A DNA stretch of 64,000 bases from contig SXOD01000011.1 of assembly GCA_005776885.1 (NCBI GenBank), positions 49,552-113,551 on the forward strand. Direction: 5' to 3'. Source of the DNA: Planctomycetia bacterium (lineage in GTDB: Bacteria; Planctomycetota; Phycisphaerae; Phycisphaerales; SM1A02). Shown one piece after another: positions 54,201 to 60,908 of the stretch. Both the position numbers and the translations under genes were made by a program. How positions within the stretch are numbered: position 1 is the first letter of the stretch; the number at the start of each line of letters is the position of its first letter. The notes below the pieces were generated by a model, which did not search any database, was not told where the DNA came from, and worked only from the letters and a program-made list of their open reading frames with translations.

Positions 54201-55408
54201 CGGGCGAGGTGGTCGATGAGGTGGAACTCGCGTCGTCCGAGCTCTCAGTGCTGGAGTCGGCCAGCCGTGTGGTTGATCGCGTGTCGGCCGGCGGCGAAGT
54301 GTTCTTCGGCAAGGCCGCTGGCAACAAGTCAGTGGTTGCGTCCACGGGGACTCTGGTGACTCTGGTGCCGAGTCCCGCCGCCAACGCACCCACTGTTGGA
54401 AGCGTCATGGTGATGACCCCGGCGCCGAGCGCACGGCCGGCAAGCGTGGAGTTCAGAGGTCGCCGCTCCGATGGCGCGGTTGATCGAGGATTGGCCGTCT
54501 CTTCTCCCGTCCTCGGAGGCGGCGCGTTTGGCGGCGGTGGATCCGGCGGTGGCGGTGGCCCGAGCGGAGCCCCTGCCCCCGCGCGCACGCCAGCTGCCCC
54601 GCCTCCGCCGCCAGCGGCAGAACCGGCGGCCACGCTGACGGCCGGATTCGAGGCGGGTGCACACTCGCCCGGCGTTGCCTTGGTCGTGGACGCGCCGAAG
54701 GATTCGACTCGCGACGGCGTCGTCCCAGGTGTCGACGGCGCGGACGTCCGCGTCCAGGATGTCGACGGCGACGCAGTCCCCGACCAATCCAAGGCAGGGA
54801 TGGACGAGCCCGCCGTGCTCACGATGTACGACATCCGCGACCTCGTGAAGGCGAGTGGCGAGCCGACGGAGGAGTCCGAGAAACTCGCGCTTGAACTGGT
54901 GACCGCGATGCAGGACACCGTGCAGCGTGCCGTGTGGGTGGATCGTGGCGGCTACCTCGCCAACTGGACCGGCAAGCGAGGCATTCTGGTGATCCACGCG
55001 CCGCCCGCGATGCAAGCTGAGATTGCCAAGTGGCTGGATGCGCGGCGAGCGGCGGCGAACGGCGTGCCGGTGAGTGGCAGCGGCAGCGGTCGCTTGATTG
55101 CTCCGGCTGAGCTGGATCTCCTGTGGGATCGACTTGACGAACACCTGTTGTTGTTTGCCCTCTACGGTGATCGACCCAATCCACCCGAGTGGGTGGAGAC
55201 TGCCGGCAAGGTGGATGTGACGATTCGAGTCACGGACGCATCACGCTCGATGGCCGATGCGTTGGCGAAGGTTGGGTGTGCGGTCGACGCTGTAAGTCGG
55301 CCGACGCGAATCATGGTTGGGCGCGTGGCTCGGGAGGACCTCACTCGAGTGGCCCTCCTGCCCGGCGTGGAGTTCATCGAGCCGATTCGCTTCATCGCCT
55401 GCGAGTGA
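51278..55408 (+). CDS. giant VIT and VWA domain membrane protein
   Basis: A 1376-residue protein. An N-terminal ~65-residue cytoplasmic segment precedes a transmembrane helix (about 67-85, WLSLAAMIALVALVGFFAS). A VIT domain follows (residues ~115-240: TRVTVKQTYTNAYPQKIEAVYTFPL), then a VWA domain with metal site DTSGS at 527-531, interrupted by a ~70-residue insertion, and VVFLTDAYVG. A Gly/Pro-rich section near 1085-1120 and a C-terminal alpha/beta region end the protein. Its coupling to an ECF sigma gene and its cytoplasmic segment suggest an anti-sigma or sensor role, although no zinc anti-sigma motif is visible. It resembles inter-alpha-trypsin-inhibitor-type proteins. Confidence 0.85.
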   Translation: MNDSTRTPNDPRHDDDAQPPRDALDAQLRAWHEDHRSRAAASRDQILAAVDRSRQAAPRTKSPIRQWLSLAAMIALVALVGFFASQGGTDRGAFASGGLMMVPEGGRLDALDPTGRVIGPCPLQHTDVVADVAGPFTRVTVKQTYTNAYPQKIEAVYTFPLSHRSAVDRMRMRIITPEGERVVDGEVKERGVARQMYESAREAGYVASLLEQERPNIFTQSVANIEPNATVEVEISYVETLAARDGVYTFDFPTVVGPRYVPGVPTLATPLPPGVVAARGAVLLGPCQVEVPEGAPFAAAELLTRLESAQSVDASEEARAACAGEEPVRCVVTYANQSKESCQVFRCGLCVVNNRMCWAPALPGAAFSPPTDQVPDANRITPMPAPPTQRAGHDVSIRVNIDSGGPGITDIDSTLHSIVEDLNFAPGVLAKRSVSLAGGASIPNRDFVLSWRLQDDAITEGVFAHAEPIFISGGRPALVPDESKGATGDAATWVETDGFFTIVLNPPARAAVDPAAIRGREVVFVLDTSGSMSGFPHEKSKELMRKAVARLRPQDTFNVITFAGATTVMWPEPRAGSEANVAEALRFVDARGAGGGTEMMAAINAALARPGSAGGAGGAITPAQLADLPADGRAVKVRLPYSSILADGSGALSIRVRDGLAIPVATGTSLPTVLQPDGVFIDAKGRWETVNGERRLKADTLAFADKSADPIRVVVFLTDAYVGNDQAIVQAIHDNAGSTRVFSLGIGNSVNRWLIDSMAAAGRGTSEVVLLADDGDAAVERLVKRIQTPVLTDIAVEFEGVAVQDVLPSLTAMPDLFDAEPLVIKGRYARSGVGAVVIRGTTAAGPWERRVQLNLPVMESAHDVCKPLWARAKVDQVLLPHLAAVEQGSVPMDITQQVVSLGESFHIMTPFTSFIAVERARVTVGGKAMLVHVPIEFPQGLRWEGFFGEIRQAPGRELERLAEVHRELKRQAQQAGEVVDEVELASSELSVLESASRVVDRVSAGGEVFFGKAAGNKSVVASTGTLVTLVPSPAANAPTVGSVMVMTPAPSARPASVEFRGRRSDGAVDRGLAVSSPVLGGGAFGGGGSGGGGGPSGAPAPARTPAAPPPPPAAEPAATLTAGFEAGAHSPGVALVVDAPKDSTRDGVVPGVDGADVRVQDVDGDAVPDQSKAGMDEPAVLTMYDIRDLVKASGEPTEESEKLALELVTAMQDTVQRAVWVDRGGYLANWTGKRGILVIHAPPAMQAEIAKWLDARRAAANGVPVSGSGSGRLIAPAELDLLWDRLDEHLLLFALYGDRPNPPEWVETAGKVDVTIRVTDASRSMADALAKVGCAVDAVSRPTRIMVGRVAREDLTRVALLPGVEFIEPIRFIACE

Positions 55409-55428
55409 GCACCTTGCTGCAGCAAGCA

Positions 55429-55501
55429 AGGTCCTTCGGCGGTTATCGGTGGGAATGTGACCCCCAGGGTCACATTCCCACCGATAACCGGGGCTGGACC
55501 T
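55429..55501. repeat. 73-bp palindromic element, copy B
   Basis: A nearly perfect inverted repeat between the convergent VIT/VWA and deoC genes, with arms AGGTCC...GGACCT. Its inner 51-bp core (55440-55490) has only a few mismatches between the arms and matches the core of copy A. Its right edge touches the deoC stop codon. Likely a bidirectional terminator or REP-like element. Confidence 0.85.
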
Positions 55502-56459
55502 ACGGCTCAGGCGAGTCGCCGGCGCCTGTGTAGACCCCTCGTTCCATCCAGAGTGCCTGGCGGACGAGGTCGCCCAGGAGCGCGCTCGCCCCGAATCGGA
55601 AGAGGTGCGGCGAAAGCCACGCCTCGCCAAGCGTCTCACGCACCATCACCAGGTAGTGGATCGCCTGCTTGCTCGTGCGGATGCCACCCGCTGGCTTCAT
55701 CCCGATGCGCAGCCCCGTGGCTCGGAAGTGGTCACGAATCGCCTCAAGCATGACCAGCGTCACTGGCATCGTCGCCGCAGGCTGCACCTTGCCGGTGGAT
55801 GTCTTGATGAAGAGATCTCCGTCGTGTGGCGTCGCACCACCGGGTCCGGGGACGCTCAAGGCCGCTTCGATGGCGAGGTCGGACGCTCGCCTCACGTTGT
55901 CCAGGGTGGCGAGCTCGCCAGTCTCCAGGATGATCTTGAGGTGGGCTGGCCCACACGCTTGACGGATCGCTTGAATCTCCTCGCGAACGAGCGCTACGTC
56001 CCCAGAAAGGAATGCGCCGCGCGAGATCACCATGTCGATCTCGTCGGCACCAGCCGCCACGGCCTCGAGCGTGTCGCGGACCCGCACGTCCAACGAATAC
56101 TGCCCACTTGGAAATCCGGTGGCCACGCTGGCCACCTTGATGCGCGCGGCCGCTGGGAGGTGGGTCGCGATCGAATGCAGGCACGCCCTTGCTGCCGCCA
56201 CACGCTGCGGGTAGACGCACACCGCGGCGCAGGGCGGGAGCGGGTCGTGCAGCAGTTGGGTGCAAGGCTGCGCTCCCTTCACGCACAATGACCGGACCTT
56301 GTCATCGGTATCGGCCCCCTCCAGCGTGGTGAGGTCCACCATCGAGATCGCCAGCCGGATCGCGCGCGACTTCGACTCCTTCTTGATGCTGCGGGTCGTG
56401 AAGCTCGCCGCGCGGCGAGCAACCATCACGTCGTCGACGGTCACCGCGCGAGAGTCCAT
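55500..56459 (-). CDS. deoC: deoxyribose-phosphate aldolase
   Basis: DeoC cleaves 2-deoxyribose 5-phosphate to acetaldehyde and glyceraldehyde 3-phosphate. The 319-residue protein has AAVCVYPQRV, IKVASVATGFPSGQYS, LKIILETGEL, the Schiff-base lysine motif FIKTSTGK, and GMKPAGGIRT. It is longer than enteric DeoC (~250) because of a ~50-residue N-terminal helix region and a C-terminal extension, as in several other phyla. It ends a minus-strand chain of small envelope genes. The aldehyde dehydrogenase pair 7 kb away could use its acetaldehyde product. Confidence 0.92.
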   Translation of the reverse strand: MDSRAVTVDDVMVARRAASFTTRSIKKESKSRAIRLAISMVDLTTLEGADTDDKVRSLCVKGAQPCTQLLHDPLPPCAAVCVYPQRVAAARACLHSIATHLPAAARIKVASVATGFPSGQYSLDVRVRDTLEAVAAGADEIDMVISRGAFLSGDVALVREEIQAIRQACGPAHLKIILETGELATLDNVRRASDLAIEAALSVPGPGGATPHDGDLFIKTSTGKVQPAATMPVTLVMLEAIRDHFRATGLRIGMKPAGGIRTSKQAIHYLVMVRETLGEAWLSPHLFRFGASALLGDLVRQALWMERGVYTGAGDSPEP

Positions 56460-56468
56460 GTGGTCGAC

Positions 56469-56789
56469 TCAGCTCTTGGGGCGTGCGTCACGGAACAGCG
56501 TCGACAGCGGCACCGCCGTGCGGATGTCAAGCCGCCGGTATGAGATGTTCTCGATGTAGTAGACGAAGAGCATTTCACGCTCGGAGTCCAGCACGTAGAG
56601 CGTCTCGTATGGATTCTCGATCCCGCCCTGGCCATTGGTCAGCGTGACCATCGAGACATCATTGGGGCCCACGACGGCGTCGGCAAAGGCCTCGCGGTGA
56701 TTGGGCTGTGCCATGAGCGCGCCGAGGGCGGCGGCGAGGCCGCAGGCGGTTAGCGTGAGTGCGGTGTTGGTGCGAGCGGCGGATGGCAT
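56469..56789 (-). CDS. small exported protein of unknown function
   Basis: A 106-residue protein with a probable signal peptide or membrane anchor (TALTLTACGLAAALGALMAQ) and a beta-type body (VSMVTLTNGQGGIENPYETLYVLDSEREMLFVYYIENISYRRLDIRTAVPL). The start at 56789 lies one base after the stop of the preceding gene, and the stop is nine bases before deoC, so it is part of a minus-strand operon. Its body shares a pattern with the neighbouring 98-residue protein (LYV.D...M..V), so the two may be relatives. No known family recognised. Confidence 0.65.
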   Translation of the reverse strand: MPSAARTNTALTLTACGLAAALGALMAQPNHREAFADAVVGPNDVSMVTLTNGQGGIENPYETLYVLDSEREMLFVYYIENISYRRLDIRTAVPLSTLFRDARPKS

Positions 56790-56790
56790 G

Positions 56791-57087
56791 TCAGCGACCT
56801 CCCCCGGCGCGCGTGCCGCTCGCGGCGTCGGCGCCGATGTTCCGGTAGCCGATCCCGCTGAGTTCGCGCTTGTTGTCGTCCCACTGGACGGCGACCACTT
56901 CCATCGTCGTGGTGTCGGTGATGTAGAGCACGCCCTTGCTGTTGCCCTGCGCGTTGCCGCCAACCATCATGTATTGGCTGCGGGGCCGAGGCTGGGCGGC
57001 GGCGCTCGGCGCGAACGCCACCACGGCGACGGCCGTGAGGAGCACCGCGTTGAGCGTGACGAGGAGTCTTGTGTTTCGTGACTTCAT
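56791..57087 (-). CDS. small secreted protein of unknown function
   Basis: A 98-residue protein with a clear Sec signal peptide (LLVTLNAVLLTAVAVVAFAPSAAA) and a ~65-residue mature part (SQYMMVGGNAQGNSKGVLYITDTTTMEVVAVQWDDNKRELSGIGYRNIG). The body has paired beta strands like the downstream 106-residue protein. It lies between a 56-residue membrane protein gene and that relative in one minus-strand run. Function unknown. Confidence 0.65.
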   Translation of the reverse strand: MKSRNTRLLVTLNAVLLTAVAVVAFAPSAAAQPRPRSQYMMVGGNAQGNSKGVLYITDTTTMEVVAVQWDDNKRELSGIGYRNIGADAASGTRAGGGR

Positions 57088-57156
57088 GGCTGGGTGGCTT
57101 GGACGGATGGGCGTTGTGGAGTGGTGATGTGAAATGTCGGCATGAACTCGCGAGCG

Positions 57157-57327
57157 TCAGTCTTGGTGGCCGCGCTTGCTGGGCATGAGGCTGATGCCGA
57201 TGACGACGACGGCCATGAGGGCCATGATCCCGAACCCCGGCAACGGCGAGGCACCGTCCTGGACCGGTGGGTCGGGTGCCTGTGCGAGGAGGCTGGCCAC
57301 ATTCACGTTGGCAAGGAGAAATGACAT
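57157..57327 (-). CDS. 56-residue single-pass membrane protein
   Basis: A short frame from ATG (57325-57327) to TGA (57157-57159). The N-terminal part is short and polar, followed by a Pro-rich stretch and one hydrophobic helix (FGIMALMAVVVIGISLMP) with a basic end (SKRGHQD). The start is six bases after the stop of the upstream MBL gene, so it is probably in the same operon. No strong Shine-Dalgarno is seen. Unknown function. Confidence 0.5.
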   Translation of the reverse strand: MSFLLANVNVASLLAQAPDPPVQDGASPLPGFGIMALMAVVVIGISLMPSKRGHQD

Positions 57328-57333
57328 CACGGT

Positions 57334-58185
57334 TCAGGATACAGGTTCGGGGGCCACGAACCTGAACCAGTCCTTGCCGTCCGGCTCCACTCGCTGGATC
57401 GGCGAGTCCGGTTCGTGTGAGAGGACCAGTCGCCAACCCTCTTCCGCGGCTCGGCGGAGGAATCGGCCCTTTTGGAGCATCACCTCGTGCGGGAGCATGT
57501 CGTAGCCCATGCTCGCCGAACGGTGCACGTGCGCGGTGGTCGGCATGATGTCGCCGCCAAACACGATGGTCCCCTGCCCGTCCCGGAAGCCGACCAGCTG
57601 CATTCCCCAGGTGTGGCCGGGAAGCGGCTCCACCCAGAGTTGGTCCGACACGGCGGTGAGGCCGTCGACCAGGCGGAGTTGCCCTTCGACCGGCGCGAGG
57701 TGCGTCGGCAGGTAGGTACGGGTCATGGTGCTGCGATTGGCGCAGGCATCGACCCACTCACGCCGCTGCACCACCACGCGGGCATTCGGGAACAGTGCCG
57801 TTGCCGATCCAGGCATGCCGGGCTCCTGCTCCGCGGTCAGGCCGGCGGCGTGGTCGAAATGGAGATGCGAGAGGACGATCGTGGACACGGCACCTGGTTC
57901 GACCCCCTGCTCGCGCAGCGCATCGACGATGGTGCGTCGTTCCAGGTCGTAGATCGCGCGCTCCTTGTCGCTCCACTTGTCGCCAAAGCCAGCCTCGATG
58001 AGGACCACCTCATCGCCGCGGCGCAGCAGCACGCAGTTGGCGTGGAGCGAGATCCTGTTGCGGCCGTCAGGAGGCGACCATCGTTCCCAGATCGTGCGCG
58101 GAATCAAGCCAAACATGCTGCCACCGTCAAGGCGGAAGGCCCCCGCCCGGAGCAGCGTCCACGTCCACGGCTGTGTGACGCTCAT
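57334..58185 (-). CDS. MBL-fold hydrolase
   Basis: A 283-residue cytoplasmic metallo-beta-lactamase-fold enzyme with the zinc motif HLHFDH (VLSHLHFDHAAGL), a second ligand region PLPGHTWGMQLV, FGGDIMPTTAHV and a final LSHEPDSP. This pattern resembles glyoxalase II-like and lactonase-type (AHL lactonase) members. Substrate unknown. The start at 58185 overlaps the stop of the DUF1080 gene (ATGA), so the two are probably translated together. Confidence 0.85.
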   Translation of the reverse strand: MSVTQPWTWTLLRAGAFRLDGGSMFGLIPRTIWERWSPPDGRNRISLHANCVLLRRGDEVVLIEAGFGDKWSDKERAIYDLERRTIVDALREQGVEPGAVSTIVLSHLHFDHAAGLTAEQEPGMPGSATALFPNARVVVQRREWVDACANRSTMTRTYLPTHLAPVEGQLRLVDGLTAVSDQLWVEPLPGHTWGMQLVGFRDGQGTIVFGGDIMPTTAHVHRSASMGYDMLPHEVMLQKGRFLRRAAEEGWRLVLSHEPDSPIQRVEPDGKDWFRFVAPEPVS

Positions 58186-58850
58186 TTGGTCGATCTATCC
58201 GTCGTCAAGAGCTCCAACGTGAGATTCCGCCATTGGACGAGCGAGTCGCCCGAGTGGCATTGCAACGCAACGATGCCGGATGCGGCCGCCGCGTCGTGCA
58301 GGTCGACGATCACCACGCCGTTGATCCAGGTCTGGATGTGGTCACCGACGCATCGAACCCTGTAGGTGTTCCACTCTCCCGGCACGAACGGGTGGCTGGC
58401 AATCATCTCGTCAGGGGGCGGCGACACCCAACCACGCAAGCCCTCTTCGTAGATGCCACCCGACCACTTCCGGTTGGTGGGGTCCACCTCCATCTGGTAG
58501 CCGACCACTCGGTCCCTTTCGGCATCGACGCGGCTGCGGAACTGGAGTCCGGAGTTGCCGCGCCCGATCCGCACGTCGATGGAGAGGTCAAAGTCGGCGA
58601 CTTCCACCGGCGCCACCAAGAATCCGTTGCGTTCGGCGGTGCCGGCCGCCGTGAGGACAGTCACTCCATCGACATCGTCCCAGGAGTACGTCGCTGGCCC
58701 ACCGACTGGCGTCCACTCACGGGCGGTCGCGGCGGAGAGCGTGACCGCCGATCGATGATTGGTCGACGCCCCAGCGTGGGTCGAGGCGGACTGGCATCCG
58801 GCGAGCGCAGCCACAACGATCGATGTGAGGAGTGTGTGGATGGTGGGCAT
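58182..58850 (-). CDS. DUF1080 lipoprotein (3-keto-disaccharide hydrolase family)
   Basis: A 222-residue lipoprotein with lipobox ALAGC (Cys19). The mature part is a jelly-roll of the DUF1080 family: FDLSIDVRIGRGNSGLQFRSRVD, YQMEVDPTNRKWSGGIYEEG, GEWNTYRVRCVGDHIQTWINGVVIVDLHD, and SGIVALQCHSGDSLVQWRNL. DUF1080 proteins are abundant in planctomycetes and are linked to glycan breakdown, with some shown to act on 3-keto sugars. It opens the minus-strand run that continues through the MBL gene and small envelope genes to deoC. Confidence 0.85.
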   Translation of the reverse strand: MPTIHTLLTSIVVAALAGCQSASTHAGASTNHRSAVTLSAATAREWTPVGGPATYSWDDVDGVTVLTAAGTAERNGFLVAPVEVADFDLSIDVRIGRGNSGLQFRSRVDAERDRVVGYQMEVDPTNRKWSGGIYEEGLRGWVSPPPDEMIASHPFVPGEWNTYRVRCVGDHIQTWINGVVIVDLHDAAAASGIVALQCHSGDSLVQWRNLTLELLTTDRSTK

Positions 58851-58888
58851 GGCGCGAGGAGGCTAGCTGCGTGGCGTAGCCTCGTGAC

Positions 58889-60367
58889 ATGCCACACGTC
58901 ACGATCTCGCTGCATGGGGCCGCCGGCGAGGTCACGGGTTCGTGTTCGCTGGTGGAGACGCCAACCGCACGGGTGGTCATCGACTTTGGGCTGTATCAAG
59001 GAACGCCCGAGAACGAGGCGCGCAATCACGTCATGCCGGCGATCGAGTTCGCGCGCGTGGATGCGGTGGTGGTCACGCACGCGCACGTGGACCACTGCGG
59101 CCGCTTGGGGCTCCTGCCTTCACTGGGATACGACGGCGCGATCTTCGCCAGCGAGCCGACGGTGGAACTGCTCCCATTCGTGCTGCGCGGCAGCGCATCG
59201 CTGCAAAAGCTCCGGGTGGAGGAATGGCACGCGAAGTCGGCGCCCAAGTGCGAGGTGCTGGAGCCGGCCAGCCTTCGATGGAGCAGCTGGCAGCGGCACG
59301 ACGAGCCGCGCATCCTGTACGGACACCAGGCCGCCGGCAAGGTGGTCCGTGAGTTGGTCGCGCTGCCATGGTCGCAGTGGCAGGAGATTGCCCCGGGGGT
59401 GCGGGCTCGACTGCACCACGCCTCGCACATGCTGGGTGCCGCCAGCGTGGAGTTGGAGTGCGCCATTCCGGGCGGGACGCCAGTGCGAGTCCTGTTCAGC
59501 GGCGATATCGGTGCGCAGGGCAGTCCAGTCTTGGCCCCACATCGCTTCCCTGATGGCGCCATAGACGCCGTTGTCATGGAATCCACCAATGGCGCTCGAC
59601 CCGAGAACTCCCGAAAGGCGCGCGGCGATGCGGGCACGCTGATCGATGCGGGGCTTTCAGAACTTCGCGCGTTTGTGGAGGCGGCCCAGGCCAACCGGGG
59701 AAAGATCCTCCTCCCTTCGTTCGCCGTCGGGCGATCGCAGTTGCTGGTGCACGCCTTTGCGCAGTTGTCGAAGGATGGGTCACTTGGTGAGATGCCGGTC
59801 TTTCTCGATTCCGGCATGGCCTCTCGCGCGTGTGGGCTCATGGGTCGATGGCCAAACTTGCTCGCCGCCCCCCTGCAGCGCGCACGGCTCGCCGGAGCGG
59901 ACCCGATGGACTTCGAACAACTGCGTTCGCTTCGCTCGCGCGAAGAGAGCGCCGTGATTGATGGCATGCGATCGGCGTGCGCCGTGATCGCCGGAAGCGG
60001 ATTCTGCGATGCGGGCCCGATGCTCAGGCACCTGGCGCGTGCGCTGCCGCGTGAATCAACGACGCTGCTCTTCGCGGGGCATGTGCTTCACGACACGCTC
60101 GCGTGGGGACTCCGCCAAGGCGCGACCAAGGTCGCGATCAATGGCGCCGAGGTTGACGTGAGGGCGACGGTTGGTCGAGTGCCGGGCTTCAGCGGGCACG
60201 CATCGCTCGAGGGCCTCACCGAGTGGCTCTCGCATGTGCCAGGATCGCCGCGCGTCATCCTGAATCACGGGACGGATGCGGCGCGAGATGGCGCGGCGGC
60301 CGCGATCGTCCGGAAGGGTTCCCCAGCGGTAACGCGCCCAGCGATCGCCGAACCGGTCGGCGTCTAG
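58889..60367 (+). CDS. MBL-fold / beta-CASP RNA-metabolising-type hydrolase
   Basis: A 492-residue cytoplasmic beta-CASP protein. Features: HGAAGEVTGSCSLVE N-terminus, zinc motif HAHVDH (residues 64-69), ARLHHASHMLGAASVELE, FSGDIGAQGSPVL, MESTNGAR (normally ESTYGxR), the beta-CASP domain with LLPSFAVGRSQ, and GFSGHASLEGLTEW plus a final ILNHGTDAARDG. It is the family of YsnF/TTHA0252-type 3'-5' or endo-nucleases. It has no signal peptide, unlike the relative at 1578-3401. A 541-base non-coding region with parS follows. Confidence 0.88.
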   Translation: MPHVTISLHGAAGEVTGSCSLVETPTARVVIDFGLYQGTPENEARNHVMPAIEFARVDAVVVTHAHVDHCGRLGLLPSLGYDGAIFASEPTVELLPFVLRGSASLQKLRVEEWHAKSAPKCEVLEPASLRWSSWQRHDEPRILYGHQAAGKVVRELVALPWSQWQEIAPGVRARLHHASHMLGAASVELECAIPGGTPVRVLFSGDIGAQGSPVLAPHRFPDGAIDAVVMESTNGARPENSRKARGDAGTLIDAGLSELRAFVEAAQANRGKILLPSFAVGRSQLLVHAFAQLSKDGSLGEMPVFLDSGMASRACGLMGRWPNLLAAPLQRARLAGADPMDFEQLRSLRSREESAVIDGMRSACAVIAGSGFCDAGPMLRHLARALPRESTTLLFAGHVLHDTLAWGLRQGATKVAINGAEVDVRATVGRVPGFSGHASLEGLTEWLSHVPGSPRVILNHGTDAARDGAAAAIVRKGSPAVTRPAIAEPVGV

Positions 60368-60570
60368 GTCGGTCGGGGGGCTGTTTGAAACAAGCCAGGG
60401 CTGGGGATTGAGATGGCGGTTTCGTCATGTCCATAGGAGCCGTGCCAATAATGTCCGATAATCGGCTAACACTCCATGCTGTATCGAGCGGCATCGATTT
60501 GTGATTGGCGGTGAACCGTGCTCAGGTGGATGTCTTCTTGGCGCCTCAGGCACACACTCGGAACGCCCCG

Positions 60571-60618
60571 GAAACACTCCAAAACACGCCAAACACTCCA
60601 AACACTCCCAAACACGCC
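60571..60618 (+). repeat. AAACACTCC-type tandem repeats
   Basis: Five adjacent 9-10 bp copies of AAACACKCC (two end in ACGCC, three in ACTCC) about 250 bases upstream of parS. They look like iterons but no binding protein is known. Confidence 0.7.
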
Positions 60619-60670
60619 ACAGGGACGGGCTCGAGAAATGGTATTGCTGCGTCAACCGGTTCCGCGTGCT

Positions 60671-60710
60671 GGGAGCTGCTGGGAGTTGGAGGGAGTTGGA
60701 GGGAGTTCAA
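60671..60710 (+). repeat. GGGAGTTGGA tandem repeats
   Basis: Four adjacent 10-bp copies of GGGAGTTGGA type (first and last degenerate) between the AAACACTCC cluster and parS. Confidence 0.7.
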
Positions 60711-60864
60711 GAGTGGCAGCTTGTGGCGGCTAGTGGCGGTGATCAGTAAACCAGTCGGCGCTGAGTGCAGCCAGGCGACCGATCCAGCACACAAGAACTT
60801 TGGCGCGTGATTGCCACCCACCGCTGTTTCGCTGTTACAGTTGCCAGATGCACTGGGACCAGAG

Positions 60865-60880
60865 TGTTCCACGTGGAACA
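60865..60880. promoter_or_regulatory. parS: parS centromere site
   Basis: TGTTCCACGTGGAACA is a perfect 16-bp palindrome matching the bacterial parS consensus (TGTTTCACGTGAAACA) with one symmetric substitution. It lies 28 bases upstream of the parB start and is the expected binding site of the ParB protein encoded next to it, nucleating the segregation complex. Confidence 0.93.
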
Positions 60881-60908
60881 ATTCAGGCTAACGACAAGGA
60901 CGTTCACC

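Larger units (their letters stand above)
60368..60908. other. repeat-rich non-coding region upstream of parB
   Basis: No convincing gene is seen in these 541 bases. The region holds a TTATCGGAC element (minus, 60453-60461) inside the palindrome CCGATAATCGG, a cluster of AAACACTCC-type direct repeats (60571-60618), GGGAGTTGGA repeats (60671-60710) and a perfect parS (60865-60880). It is a candidate centromere and may also hold origin functions. Confidence 0.6.

Noticed and set aside
60571..60710. CRISPR or transposon ends upstream of parB
   Set aside because: The repeats are only 9-10 bp, adjacent and without spacers or terminal inverted repeats, and no transposase is nearby.
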